From contig DFGI01000083.1 in the NCBI GenBank assembly GCA_002371705.1, forward strand, positions 42,831 to 106,830: a stretch of DNA of 64,000 nucleotides. Reading direction: 5' to 3'. Shown piece by piece: positions 34,971 through 43,763 of the stretch (position 1 is its first letter; each line of letters starts with the position of its first letter). The notes under the pieces are model-generated. The model did no database searches. It worked only from the letters and a program-made list of their open reading frames with translations, and was not told where the DNA came from. A program made the translations under genes and the position numbers. Origin of the DNA: Bacteroidales bacterium UBA3754. GTDB lineage: Bacteria > Bacteroidota > Bacteroidia > Bacteroidales > UBA1715.

Positions 34971-36311
34971 ATGAATTTAGACACACTTACGGCTATCTCC
35001 CCAATTGACGGGCGATACAGAAACAAAACAGAGATTTTGGGCAATTATTTTTCTGAATTTGCACTTATCAATTACCGCGTTCGCGTTGAAATAGAGTACT
35101 TTATAGCATTGTGCAAGGAAGTTCCACAACTAAAAAATGTTGACTCTGCCTGTTTTGAGAAACTTCGTGATTTGTATCGTAACTTCAGCGAAGCTGATGC
35201 CACACAAATCAAAGAAACAGAGAAGATTACAAACCACGATGTGAAAGCCGTTGAGTATTTCATAAAAGATAAGTTCGACAAACTTGGACTTCAGGAATAT
35301 AAAGAGTTCATCCACTTTGGATTGACCTCGCAGGACATTAATAACACGTCGGTTCCGCTTTCGTTGAAAGAGGCAATGAACGATGTGATAGTTCCAACGC
35401 TCCAAGAAATAATCGACACATTGACAAAAATGGCTGATGAATGGAAAGATATTCCTATGTTGGCAAAAACCCACGGTCAGCCTGCGTCACCAACCCGTTT
35501 GGGAAAGGAAATCAACGTGTTTGTGTCGCGTTTGAATGCGCAGATGGCGCAGCTGAAGGCTGTTCCGTATTCGGCTAAGTTTGGTGGTGCAACTGGAAAT
35601 TTCAATGCGCACCATGTTGCATATCCAAACAAAGACTGGCAAGCATTCGGCAACGATTTTGTGAAAAATCATCTTGGTTTGACCCGTTCGTTCCCAACAA
35701 CCCAAATCGAACACTACGACAACCTCGCGGCACTTTTCGACGCTTCGAAACGTATCAACACTATTTTGATGGACTTGTGCAAAGATGTATGGCAATATAT
35801 ATCAATGGGTTATTTCAAACAGCGCATTCAAAAAAATGAAGTTGGCTCGTCGGCTATGCCGCACAAAGTGAATCCAATCGACTTTGAAAATGCCGAAGGT
35901 AATTTAGGAATTGCGAATGCCGTATTCGAACATTTGGCTGCAAAACTTCCTATATCCCGTTTGCAACGCGACTTGACTGATTCCACCGTATTGCGCAATA
36001 TTGGTGTCCCATACGGTCACGTGTTGATTGCTCTTGCGTCATTGAAAAAAGGATTGGGGAAAATCTTTGTGAACGAAAATGCTATTCACGCCGATTTGGA
36101 AGCAAACTGGGCTGTGGTTGCCGAAGCCATCCAGACAATTCTTCGTCGCGAGGGTTATCCAAAACCATACGAAACGTTGAAGGAACTTACCCGCACGAAC
36201 GATGTCATCAATGAATCGTCAATCCATAATTTTATTGAAACCCTTAACGTGAGTGAAGCTGTGAAAGCGGAGCTCCGCCAAATCACGCCGTTCAACTATA
36301 CGGGAATGTAG
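34971..36311 (+). CDS. purB: Adenylosuccinate lyase PurB
   Basis: PurB cleaves SAICAR and adenylosuccinate in purine synthesis. The 446-residue protein has the E. coli-type N-terminus (LTAISPIDGRYRNKT), HFGLTSQDINNTS, KTHGQPASPT and the superfamily signature SSAMPHKVNPIDFENAEGN with the catalytic Ser loop. It is monocistronic by context: promoter in front, panC promoter box behind. Confidence 0.96.
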   Translation: MNLDTLTAISPIDGRYRNKTEILGNYFSEFALINYRVRVEIEYFIALCKEVPQLKNVDSACFEKLRDLYRNFSEADATQIKETEKITNHDVKAVEYFIKDKFDKLGLQEYKEFIHFGLTSQDINNTSVPLSLKEAMNDVIVPTLQEIIDTLTKMADEWKDIPMLAKTHGQPASPTRLGKEINVFVSRLNAQMAQLKAVPYSAKFGGATGNFNAHHVAYPNKDWQAFGNDFVKNHLGLTRSFPTTQIEHYDNLAALFDASKRINTILMDLCKDVWQYISMGYFKQRIQKNEVGSSAMPHKVNPIDFENAEGNLGIANAVFEHLAAKLPISRLQRDLTDSTVLRNIGVPYGHVLIALASLKKGLGKIFVNENAIHADLEANWAVVAEAIQTILRREGYPKPYETLKELTRTNDVINESSIHNFIETLNVSEAVKAELRQITPFNYTGM

Positions 36312-36344
36312 GAGCAATAACGGAAAAGGAATTAAAATTTTAGT

Positions 36345-36352
36345 TACTTTTG
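36345..36352 (+). promoter_or_regulatory. panC -7 element
   Basis: TACTTTTG, followed at 36354-36363 by the perfect palindrome CTAACGTTAG ten bases before the panC ATG. No TTG at the usual distance. The palindrome could be an operator, but one copy is little evidence. Confidence 0.45.
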
Positions 36353-36372
36353 CCTAACGTTAGAATAGAAAA

Positions 36373-37227
36373 ATGATTGTTTGTACTTCACGAGAAGAAA
36401 TTTCCAGCGCTGTGGAGCAAATCCGCAAGCAGGGGCGTTCCTTGGGCTTTATCCCGACTATGGGGGCTCTTCACCAGGGACACATTTCGTTGGTGAAAAA
36501 GTCCATTGCCGACAATGATTGCACTGCTGTCAGCGTGTTTGTGAACCCAACGCAGTTCAATAATCCAAACGATTTAAAAACATATCCCCGCACCGTCGAT
36601 GCCGATATTGCTTTGCTTGAGGCTACTGGAGCTGACATTGCGTTTATTCCGTCGGTTGAGACAATGTACCCCGAAGGTTTGGAAAACGTAACTGAATCTT
36701 ACGATTTTGGCGCGATTGGCGCGGTTATGGAAGGTGCTGCGCGACCAGGCCATTTCAATGGCGTTGGAATTGTTGTCCACCGCCTGTTCGACCTTGTGAA
36801 ACCCGACCGTGCGTATTTTGGAATGAAGGATTTCCAACAAATCGCCATAATACGTGAAATGGTGCGCCAACGTAATATCAACATAGAAATAATTCCCTGT
36901 CCAATTGTACGCGAAGCAGACGGACTTGCGCTCAGCTCGCGCAACACACGGCTCAACGAGGAGCAACGGAAGCAAGCTGTGCAGATTTCACAAACATTGT
37001 TCAAAGCGGCGGAATTGACCAACAAATATTCCCTTCCTGAGTTAAAGTCATTTGTGATAAACACCGTAAACAGCGTTCCGCTACTTGATGTGGAATATTT
37101 TGAGATTGTGGACGGCTATACTATGCAACCTGTAAATTCATGGAACGAAGCAACTTGGATTGTGGGATGCATCACGGTCAACGTGGGCGATGTCCGTTTA
37201 ATTGACAATATTACCTTAAAACAGTAA
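36373..37227 (+). CDS. panC: Pantothenate synthetase PanC
   Basis: PanC joins pantoate and beta-alanine with ATP. The 284 residues include the nucleotide-binding FIPTMGALHQGH (H34, H37), FVNPTQFNNPNDLKTYPR, GVGIVVHRLFDLVKPDRAYFGMKDFQQ and the loop ADGLALSSRN. It heads a tight run with panD (4-base gap), a flippase-like protein and rfaE2. Pairing with panD gives the beta-alanine supply. Confidence 0.96.
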   Translation: MIVCTSREEISSAVEQIRKQGRSLGFIPTMGALHQGHISLVKKSIADNDCTAVSVFVNPTQFNNPNDLKTYPRTVDADIALLEATGADIAFIPSVETMYPEGLENVTESYDFGAIGAVMEGAARPGHFNGVGIVVHRLFDLVKPDRAYFGMKDFQQIAIIREMVRQRNINIEIIPCPIVREADGLALSSRNTRLNEEQRKQAVQISQTLFKAAELTNKYSLPELKSFVINTVNSVPLLDVEYFEIVDGYTMQPVNSWNEATWIVGCITVNVGDVRLIDNITLKQ

Positions 37228-37231
37228 AGAA

Positions 37232-37582
37232 ATGATGATAGAAGTAATGAAATCAAAGATTCACCGTATTACGGTCACTGAAGCCAACATTGACTACATT
37301 GGTAGCATTACGTTGGACGAAGCTTTGATGGAAGCTGCTAATATTATTCCTAACGAAAAGGTTCAGGTGCTCAACCTTAATTCGGGCGAACGCATTGAAA
37401 CATACGTAATTAAAGGTGAACGCGATAGCGGCATCGTATGTTTGAACGGTCCCGCTGCACATAAATTTTCTGTTGGTGATATTGCCATTGTAATTTCTTA
37501 TGCCACAATGGATTTCGAAGAGGCGAAATCATTCACGCCTACTGTGATTTTCCCCGACACTGCCACAAATAAACTGGTATAA
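37232..37582 (+). CDS. panD: Aspartate 1-decarboxylase PanD
   Basis: PanD makes beta-alanine from aspartate and is a pyruvoyl enzyme that self-cleaves at Gly-Ser. The site is visible as YIGSITLD, at the same distance from the N-terminus as in E. coli (start at the first or second ATG, 37232/37235). LNGPAAHKFSVGD and VISYATM are also typical. 116 residues, normal length. Confidence 0.95.
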   Translation: MMIEVMKSKIHRITVTEANIDYIGSITLDEALMEAANIIPNEKVQVLNLNSGERIETYVIKGERDSGIVCLNGPAAHKFSVGDIAIVISYATMDFEEAKSFTPTVIFPDTATNKLV

Positions 37583-37585
37583 CAC

Positions 37586-38602
37586 ATGAACCGTTCCCTC
37601 TCAAAAACAATCTCTTACATTGTTTTTGCACTTATTGGTGTGGGATTGCTGATTTTTGTTTTTAAAGATGTTGACCTTGCCGCTATGTGGAACGACATTA
37701 CGCACGCAAACTATTGGTATGTTGCGGTTGCGCTCATTTTGGCGATGGGCGGCTATGTATTCCGTGCGGCCCGTTGGTCGTTGCTGATAGAATCCACGTG
37801 CGACCATACACCACGGTTTGGAAATGTGTTTTGGGCTGAAATGTTCGGCTACTTTGCCAATATGGCTCTGCCACGTATTGGCGAAATTACCAGATGCGGT
37901 GCATTAACAAAAACTGAAAAACTGCCATTCGACAAACTAATCGGCACCGTGATAGTGGAACGAATGTTCGATGTGTTGATGATGCTCATTCTTGCCGTTG
38001 TCACATTTTTTATTAAAATTGATTTCTTCGGTACATTTATTCTCGACAAAATCATAACACCCACATTTTCCCGATTCTCGGAATTTAATCTCCTTTGGAT
38101 AATTACTGTTAGTGTTATTTCAATCGTAATTTTTTGTGTATTTGTGTATTACCTACGAAAAGGGAACCGTCTTTCCGAAAAAATCCTGTCGTTCATCAAA
38201 GGGGTAATTGATGGATTTTCATCGGTACGCAAACTCAAAAAACGTGGGTTATTCATTGTATATACGTTTTTACTGTGGCTCTGTTACTGGCTTATGACAT
38301 GGGCTGTGTGTTTCGCAATTCCGCAAACAGCAAATATGACGATTATTGACGGCCTATTTCTATTGATTGTGGGCAGCATAGGAATGTCAATTCCTGTGCA
38401 GGGAGGTATCGGTGCTTACCATTATATTGTGGCTCTTGCACTTACAATTTATGGATTTGACTTCAACACCGTTGGTTTGCTTTATGCGACCATAAGCCAT
38501 GAATCGCAATTGATTGTGGAAATTATACTTGGATTGGCATCTGTATATTTTGTATTCCGTAAAAAACAAAGCGATGAATCAACTGGAAACAATATTGCAT
38601 AA
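37586..38602 (+). CDS. YbhN/AglD-like lysylphosphatidylglycerol synthase TM-region protein
   Basis: A 338-residue membrane protein with about eight helices of the flippase-like family related to the MprF membrane domain (Lysylphosphatidylglycerol synthase TM). Motifs: ANYWYVAVALILAMGGYVFRAARW, NMALPRIGEITRCGAL, VERMFDVLMMLILA and SIGMSIPVQGGIGAYHYIVALAL (P-x-x-GG-x-G). Members are thought to move lipids or be accessory to glycolipid synthesis. It starts three bases after panD and overlaps rfaE2 by 29 bases, in keeping with a link to heptose/lipopolysaccharide assembly. Confidence 0.82.
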   Translation: MNRSLSKTISYIVFALIGVGLLIFVFKDVDLAAMWNDITHANYWYVAVALILAMGGYVFRAARWSLLIESTCDHTPRFGNVFWAEMFGYFANMALPRIGEITRCGALTKTEKLPFDKLIGTVIVERMFDVLMMLILAVVTFFIKIDFFGTFILDKIITPTFSRFSEFNLLWIITVSVISIVIFCVFVYYLRKGNRLSEKILSFIKGVIDGFSSVRKLKKRGLFIVYTFLLWLCYWLMTWAVCFAIPQTANMTIIDGLFLLIVGSIGMSIPVQGGIGAYHYIVALALTIYGFDFNTVGLLYATISHESQLIVEIILGLASVYFVFRKKQSDESTGNNIA

Positions 38603-39071
38603 AATTGTAACGCTCGAAGAAGCTGCAAAAATCGTTGCCTCGTGGAAGCAAGCAGGCGAAACGATTGTGTTCACAAATGGCTGTTTCGATATTATCCACA
38701 AAGGACATGTATATTATTTGGCACAGGCGCGGGAACTTGGAACAAGACTAATTCTTGGGCTCAACACCGACGAATCCATCAAAAAGTTGAAAGGTGCCGA
38801 CCGTCCTATTAAAGAATTGGAATCCAGAGCGTTAACAATAGCAAGTTTTGAGTACATTGATTTAGTGATTCCATTCAGCGAAGACACGCCATTGAATCTA
38901 ATTTCCACCCTTCTTCCCGATGTTTTGGTAAAAGGCAGCGACTATGCCATAGAAAATATTGTGGGCGCAAAAGAAGTGCTTGCTAACGGTGGCAAAGTGA
39001 AAACCATAGATTTTGTTGACGGATTTTCCACGACAAATTATTTCAAAAAAATAAAAACCACCACAAAATAG
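38574..39071 (+). CDS. rfaE2: D-glycero-beta-D-manno-heptose 1-phosphate adenylyltransferase
   Basis: This is the stand-alone cytidylyltransferase-fold half of RfaE/HldE, which activates heptose-1-phosphate as ADP-heptose for LPS. The 165-residue protein has FTNGCFDIIHKGHVYYL (GxFDxxHxGH), LILGLNTDESIKKLKG and DVLVKGSDY. The frame extends to a TTG at 38514, but those codons lie in the flippase gene; ATG 38574 gives the standard N-terminus. The kinase half (RfaE1) is not next to it. Confidence 0.93.
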   Translation: MNQLETILHKIVTLEEAAKIVASWKQAGETIVFTNGCFDIIHKGHVYYLAQARELGTRLILGLNTDESIKKLKGADRPIKELESRALTIASFEYIDLVIPFSEDTPLNLISTLLPDVLVKGSDYAIENIVGAKEVLANGGKVKTIDFVDGFSTTNYFKKIKTTTK

Positions 39072-39116
39072 TGATGGTTTTTAGAATTTTAAAAGTAATA
39101 CTTAGTAAGCGAAATC

Positions 39117-39695
39117 TTACCACTTCTTTATATCCTCGTCGAATAAAATCGATTTAAAATCCGACAATAGGTGCAAATGTTCGATTTGGCCTGAGAACGT
39201 ATAAATCTGTCCAGCGTCCAGTTTTTCGTCGGTTGGGCCTTGTATGCCACCGCCAACTTCCAACGATTTTGAGCTTTTATCCTTAATCACCAAACCAGCG
39301 TGCGGACCCATAAAGCTGCTATTGTCAACTGCTTTCACACGAGCGTCCAACATCACTTTGTCGAATTTCATTCCAACCACCCAAACCTTTTGAATTTCAA
39401 TACGTTCAAAGTTTTTTGTCTGTTCAAATGGTAAAAACATTGTGTCTTTTTCTTGTGCAAACAGATTCGCCAAAACTTCATCGGCCACTTTTTTAACAGC
39501 AGTAATCGAATCTTCCATCTGCATATACAAGTCGATATCACTCATATCTTGTTTCGACTCAAAATCAGCGATTTTTTCAGCGAAATAATTTGCTGTGTCG
39601 GCAAATTTTTCCAATGACACAGCCGTATGCTTATTTGAACAGGAGCAAAATCCTATCAACAAAGCTAATCCAATGGTTTTCAACACGTTTCTCAT
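39117..39695 (-). CDS. Lipoprotein of unknown function
   Basis: A 192-residue lipoprotein with lipobox IGFCSC (Cys19) followed by SNKHTAVSLEKF. An N-terminal helical part (residues 25-75) precedes a beta-rich domain (FERIEIQKVWVVGMKFDKVMLDARV; GPHAGLVIKDKSSKSLEVGG). No family is recognised. It starts two bases after the proC stop, so it is co-transcribed with proC, an unlikely functional partner. Confidence 0.6.
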   Translation of the reverse strand: MRNVLKTIGLALLIGFCSCSNKHTAVSLEKFADTANYFAEKIADFESKQDMSDIDLYMQMEDSITAVKKVADEVLANLFAQEKDTMFLPFEQTKNFERIEIQKVWVVGMKFDKVMLDARVKAVDNSSFMGPHAGLVIKDKSSKSLEVGGGIQGPTDEKLDAGQIYTFSGQIEHLHLLSDFKSILFDEDIKKW

Positions 39696-39697
39696 AA

Positions 39698-40504
39698 CTA
39701 TTCTTCTTTATTTATTGCTTTATCATACGATTTAACTATTCCTTTTATAAAAGCGGAACTTAAGCCATTGTGTTCCATTTCGTTAAGTCCTGCAATGGTG
39801 ATTCCGCGAGGCGTTGTAACCTTGTCAATTTCATCTTCGGGATGGGTATGTAGTTGCAACAACAATTCCGCTGCGCCTTTTGCTGTTTGTGCCGCAATCA
39901 GTTGTGCCTCATCGGCGTGGAAGCCGATTTGCGTGCCACCTTGCGAAGCCGCACGAATCGCGCGCAGAAAATATGCGATGCCGCATGAGCCAAGCGCTGT
40001 GGCGGAGAGCATCAGTTCTTCGTCGATATACAACGTTTCGCCCAACATATTGAATAATTCTGTGACTTCGGCAAACTCTTTTGACTTTGGCTTGTTGGTC
40101 GCAATACACGTCATTGACTGACGGATTTTTATCGCCGTATTCGGCATCACACGGGCTATGCAAATATCTTTTTGAATTGCTTCCTGAAAACGGGCAATTT
40201 CTACGCCGGTCACCACGGTTATCAACGTATGTTGTTCGGTGAAGGCGTGTTTCATTCCTTCCAGAATCGGTTCATATACGTGTGGGACAACCGAAAGTAC
40301 GACAATGCGTGCCTTGGAAACCGCGTCGGCGTTGTCTTCCTGAAAAGTAAACCCGCCTTCGTGCAAATCCTTGGGCAAATCTGATTTCTTACGAGTGATT
40401 ATTATCTGTTCTGGCTTGTATTTCTGAGCATTAACCAATCCTTCGGCAATAGACATTCCTATGTTGCCGCCTCCAATTATTGCTATTGTTGAATTGAAAT
40501 CCAT
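39698..40504 (-). CDS. proC: Pyrroline-5-carboxylate reductase ProC
   Basis: ProC makes proline from pyrroline-5-carboxylate with NAD(P)H. The 268 residues have an N-terminal Rossmann motif (IAIIGGGNIGMSIAEGL), VVLSVVPHVYEPIL, ARVMPNTAIKIRQSMTCIA and the C-terminal signature VTTPRGITIAGLNEMEHNGLSSAFIKGI (family TxPGGTT...LE; here TPRGITI). Length and motifs are normal. Confidence 0.93.
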   Translation of the reverse strand: MDFNSTIAIIGGGNIGMSIAEGLVNAQKYKPEQIIITRKKSDLPKDLHEGGFTFQEDNADAVSKARIVVLSVVPHVYEPILEGMKHAFTEQHTLITVVTGVEIARFQEAIQKDICIARVMPNTAIKIRQSMTCIATNKPKSKEFAEVTELFNMLGETLYIDEELMLSATALGSCGIAYFLRAIRAASQGGTQIGFHADEAQLIAAQTAKGAAELLLQLHTHPEDEIDKVTTPRGITIAGLNEMEHNGLSSAFIKGIVKSYDKAINKEE

Positions 40505-40567
40505 AGTCTCATTTTATTTCTTGCGAAAGGTACAATCTTTTTTTTAATAACCGCACGAGAACATTGA

Positions 40568-41203
40568 TTATTGTTTCACGAACTCCGAGAAGATTTGCAA
40601 TATGCCCCGTTCGGGAGTGATGCGTTGTGCCTGAATACCAACCGATAACGCTGCGTCAACATTTTGTTGTAAATCATCAAGAAACATCGTTTCCTCGGGA
40701 CGAAGATTTGCTTGTGCGAGTGCGTATTCAAAGATTTTAGGGTCGGGTTTCCGCATCTTAACTTCGTTAGAATACCACACTTGTTCGAACAAATCATGGT
40801 TTGATGAAATTGGTAACTGCTGTTGTTTTGCGATTTTTATAAATTCATGGGTGTGAATTTCATTCGTATTGCTCAACAAGAATGTTCTATATTTTTTCTT
40901 CAACGCAAGTAGCAATGGAATATGTTCCTTCGGATAGCCAATCAAAATGGCGTTCCAAGCAGAAAGAATCTGTTCCTTCGTAACGGGCTGTGGTGCCAAC
41001 GACTGCAAATGTGCGATAAATTCATCTGCTGGAATTTTTCCACATTCGAACGAAACAAACAAATCGTTGGCAAACAAATATTCCAAGACCTGTTTCCCAG
41101 AGCATTGGAACAAGCGTGCAAACGCGTCAATGGTTCTCTGTTCGTCGATTTGAAACACCACGCCGCCGAAATCAAATATAATGTTCTTAATCTTGTCTGT
41201 CAT
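40568..41203 (-). CDS. HAD-superfamily hydrolase (YihX/HAD-IA type)
   Basis: A phosphatase-like protein of about 211 residues from ATG 41203 (MTDKIKNIIFDFGGVVFQID); the frame is open to 41257 but the chosen start gives the normal HAD N-terminus. Motif I is FDFGGV, where the second Asp of DxD is replaced by Gly, a known variant in the alpha-haloacid/YihX group. Motif II is LLSNTNEIH, motif III K in VKMRKPDPKIF, motif IV FLDDLQQNVDAA. The substrate is unknown. Confidence 0.82.
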   Translation of the reverse strand: MTDKIKNIIFDFGGVVFQIDEQRTIDAFARLFQCSGKQVLEYLFANDLFVSFECGKIPADEFIAHLQSLAPQPVTKEQILSAWNAILIGYPKEHIPLLLALKKKYRTFLLSNTNEIHTHEFIKIAKQQQLPISSNHDLFEQVWYSNEVKMRKPDPKIFEYALAQANLRPEETMFLDDLQQNVDAALSVGIQAQRITPERGILQIFSEFVKQ

Positions 41204-41222
41204 GAGTTTTTCGTTTATTCGC

Positions 41223-41252
41223 TTGCAAAATAACACAATTTGTCTATTTTTG
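41223..41252 (+). promoter_or_regulatory. tRNA promoter
   Basis: TTG (41223-41225), 19-base spacer, TATTTTTG (41245-41252): full consensus, ending 28 bases before the tRNA. Confidence 0.75.
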
Positions 41253-41280
41253 CACACGAAAACTTTTAGAAATAAAAGTT

Positions 41281-41357
41281 GGGCTCTTAGCTCAGCTGGT
41301 TAGAGCACCTGACTCATAATCAGGTGGTCGCTGGTTCAAGCCCAGCAGGGCCCACCA
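41281..41357 (+). tRNA. tRNA with CAU anticodon, probably tRNA-Ile2
   Basis: A 77-base cloverleaf: acceptor GGGCTCT pairs with AGGGCCC, anticodon stem CCTGA/TCAGG around loop CTCATAA, T arm CTGG-TTCAAGC-CCAG, and encoded CCA. The first pair is G-C, so it is not the initiator. The variable/T-arm stretch GGTCGCTGGTTCAAG closely resembles E. coli tRNA-Ile2 (CAU read with lysidine) rather than elongator Met; which of the two it is needs a covariance model. Confidence 0.92.
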
Positions 41358-41392
41358 AAGCACTCACAAGAATTTGCGGGTGCTTTTTTTGT
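41357..41392 (+). terminator. Intrinsic terminator after tRNA
   Basis: AGCACTC pairs with GGGTGCT (7 bp, loop ACAAGAATTTGC) and a TTTTTTT tract follows. Confidence 0.85.
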
Positions 41393-41432
41393 CTAATTTG
41401 TCCATGCACAGTTTAAGTTTTATCAAACAATT

Positions 41433-41783
41433 TTAATCCAAAGAGAACCTATTGCTCAAAAAATCACTATGTGCATTTAATACAACTTCTTTTAACAATT
41501 CGGGGGCGTCTTTCAGCATATTATTTACATCTTCTTCACTAGCTTTTTTACTAATAATGTATTGATAGTAATCATTAGCAAGACGAATAGTTGCTATCCC
41601 ATAATCTGTAAAATGTGTAACCTTCCTAAATACTTCTAAAGGTGCAGGTTCTTCGATTGTAATATTTAAAATCTTACAATTGTTTTTTACAACTTTTGCA
41701 TCGCTTACAAGATATATCCCTTTTGCAACCCATTCTTCGTATTTTATTTCCTTCCCTATACTTGGAATCAATAGATTTCTCAT
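41433..41783 (-). CDS. Hypothetical protein, 116 residues
   Basis: A 116-residue protein without a signal peptide or recognised domain. It looks folded alpha/beta: MRNLLIPSIGKEIKYEEWVA, a central ITIEEPAPLEVFRKVTHF and a helical end (SEEDVNNMLKDAPELLKEVV). It is AT-rich and sits next to the tRNA, a common place for acquired genes. It could be a small regulator or part of an accessory module; nothing in the sequence tells. Confidence 0.55.
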   Translation of the reverse strand: MRNLLIPSIGKEIKYEEWVAKGIYLVSDAKVVKNNCKILNITIEEPAPLEVFRKVTHFTDYGIATIRLANDYYQYIISKKASEEDVNNMLKDAPELLKEVVLNAHSDFLSNRFSLD

Positions 41784-41952
41784 TTTTCTTTATCTTTAAT
41801 ATCGTTAAACAATCTTTCTCTTTTCTACGTTTCCCATTTTAAATTGAACTTCTAAAACTCAAACAAAATTAAATATTTTTTTTGCATTATTTCAAATAAT
41901 GCAATAAGACGGTCAACGTAGTAAGAAGAAAAAAATAAAACGTCTCGATGTA

Positions 41953-41985
41953 TTGCCATTTATTCAATAGATATGCGTACCTTTG
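41953..41985 (+). promoter_or_regulatory. Promoter of 388-residue protein gene
   Basis: TTG (41953-41955), 22-base spacer, TACCTTTG (41978-41985). The -7 box covers the in-frame TTG at 41983, so the ATG at 42004 is the start. Confidence 0.5.
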
Positions 41986-42003
41986 CGGCAAAGAAATAAA
42001 AAA

Positions 42004-43170
42004 ATGAACCTTATAAATGTAAAACCTTTTATCAAAAAAGCATTTTCCCTCTGTGTATGTTTTAGTTTGTTTTCCTTCTGTTTGAACAATGCAATGCTGG
42101 CACAAACGCTCTCCCTGCCGCCATCGTATATGGAAAGCATACATAATTGGGACGATGGAGAATTATCATGGGCAGATTTTCAGGGTAAAAATGAAGACAC
42201 CTCTGCAATATGTGATATGAAGATTCGTTTGATTCATTCGGATGAACACGTAACTAAATGGCCGATTCGATATACATATAGGAAAGTTTCACCTTGGTTA
42301 TATAAATTAGATTCTTGGGTTTGCGATTCGCTGAAAACAGACCTCAATCTAAAATATCATCAGACTGTATTTGACTTCTCGGAATTAATATGTAGAAAAA
42401 TCACATTAGAGGGAAATTCAGCAAAAGGAGGGTATGATGAAATTAATCAAATTTATAGATTTTACATAAATAGGTACGTGAAAGAGGTTGATGATTTTAA
42501 GAAATGCTCCAATAATGGAACTATCTCTGATAGCGTTGAAATCTATTATAACAACGTTAGGAACGCCCTTGCCACTTTTTCTGTCAGCGATTCTATAAAA
42601 AATATACCTTATAATCCATACTCATCATTAGGAATCCTCGAAATTGTCATCGGATATAATAGACAAGCTCCCGTATCAAATAATTATGTGATATCCTCGA
42701 CAGATGGTTTTTCTGTAGGAATAAGTCTTTTTGCAAAAAGGAATGTGTTCGGACTACAAGCAAAACTCAAAACAGGCACATGCAAGGCCACAATGACGAC
42801 TTCGATGGACTCCACCTTAAACATTAACGATACAATAAATTCAAATTATGTTGCTTTTCAATATGAAAGAAAAATAATTGACAACAAGTATGTTTCCGCT
42901 GGACCATTTGTTTCGTTAGGTAGTGACTTTAAAAGAAAAATATCTCATTCAAACACCCAAGAAGATACTGGTAATGTGAGCTTTTTCGCTGTACAATTGG
43001 GTTTTTCTACAGATTTTCATTTCTTCTCATTAGTAGATTTGAACTCAGCTGCAGGTTTTAATTCTTTACGTTTTAGTCCGTATTTACAGTACCAACAAAA
43101 TAAAAAATACGGAAATATGATGTCGTTGGGACTTGAGGTAGCTTATGTTTTTGGATTTTCCCACTTTTAA
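42004..43170 (+). CDS. Exported protein: degenerate DUF922-like domain plus barrel
   Basis: A 388-residue exported protein (hydrophobic signal ending NNAMLAQ). The N-terminal half recalls DUF922 putative metalloproteases: WDDGELSWADFQG, SWVCDSLKTDLNLKYHQTVFDFSELICRK. In DUF922 this helix reads HEQGHFDI; here H119 remains but Glu and the second His are gone, so it is likely not a peptidase. The second half (about residue 210 onward) is made of amphipathic strands and ends VFGFSHF, like an outer-membrane barrel. The combination is unusual; both assignments are inferred from patterns. Confidence 0.55.
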   Translation: MNLINVKPFIKKAFSLCVCFSLFSFCLNNAMLAQTLSLPPSYMESIHNWDDGELSWADFQGKNEDTSAICDMKIRLIHSDEHVTKWPIRYTYRKVSPWLYKLDSWVCDSLKTDLNLKYHQTVFDFSELICRKITLEGNSAKGGYDEINQIYRFYINRYVKEVDDFKKCSNNGTISDSVEIYYNNVRNALATFSVSDSIKNIPYNPYSSLGILEIVIGYNRQAPVSNNYVISSTDGFSVGISLFAKRNVFGLQAKLKTGTCKATMTTSMDSTLNINDTINSNYVAFQYERKIIDNKYVSAGPFVSLGSDFKRKISHSNTQEDTGNVSFFAVQLGFSTDFHFFSLVDLNSAAGFNSLRFSPYLQYQQNKKYGNMMSLGLEVAYVFGFSHF

Positions 43171-43211
43171 ACGCAAAAATGATATTTTACCAACAATAAC
43201 AATCAAAACGT

Positions 43212-43655
43212 ATGTTGACAAAAGGAACAAAAGCTCCGTATTTCGAGGGCAACGATGAGAATGGAAACTTGGTGAAACTCAGCGATTTTGCTGGTAAAAA
43301 GTTGGTGTTGTATTTTTATCCCAAGGACAGTACACCTGGCTGTACCGCCGAAGCGTGTGATTTGCGCGACAACTACCACCGTTTTCTTTCATTGGGTTAC
43401 GAGGTGCTTGGCGTAAGCCGCGACAGTAGTGCCTCGCATAAGCGTTTTATAGCAAAATACGACCTACCGTTCCATCTTATTGCCGATACCGACCTCACTA
43501 TTTTGAAAGCATACGAAGCATGGGGCGAAAAGAAAATGTACGGCAAAACAACCGAAGGCACGCTTCGCACCACCTACGTTATTGACGAGAACGGCATTAT
43601 AATCGACGCCATCGGCAAGGTTGACACAAAAAATCATACTGAACAGATTTTGTAG
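43212..43655 (+). CDS. bcp: Thiol peroxidase BCP (peroxiredoxin Q)
   Basis: Reduces peroxides with thioredoxin. The 147-residue protein has the peroxidatic Cys44 in DSTPGCTAEACDLRD and the resolving Cys49, five residues on, typical of atypical 2-Cys BCP. LVLYFYPKDSTPG and GVSRDSSASHKRFIAKYDLPF are also typical. It is the last conserved housekeeping gene before the accessory island; its end (KNHTEQIL) looks complete. Confidence 0.94.
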   Translation: MLTKGTKAPYFEGNDENGNLVKLSDFAGKKLVLYFYPKDSTPGCTAEACDLRDNYHRFLSLGYEVLGVSRDSSASHKRFIAKYDLPFHLIADTDLTILKAYEAWGEKKMYGKTTEGTLRTTYVIDENGIIIDAIGKVDTKNHTEQIL

Positions 43656-43763
43656 AAGGATACCGAGTTTGTCAACTTATTGTATTACTATTTAGAACGA
43701 TATTTTTATTGTTTCGTGTTTCTATGTCTTTTCCCCTTCTGTAATAGTGATGGCAAAACGTCT

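Noticed and set aside
41281..43655. tRNA(CAU) as attachment site of the island
   Set aside because: No duplicate of the tRNA 3' end was seen downstream, and bcp, a core gene, lies between the tRNA and the island.
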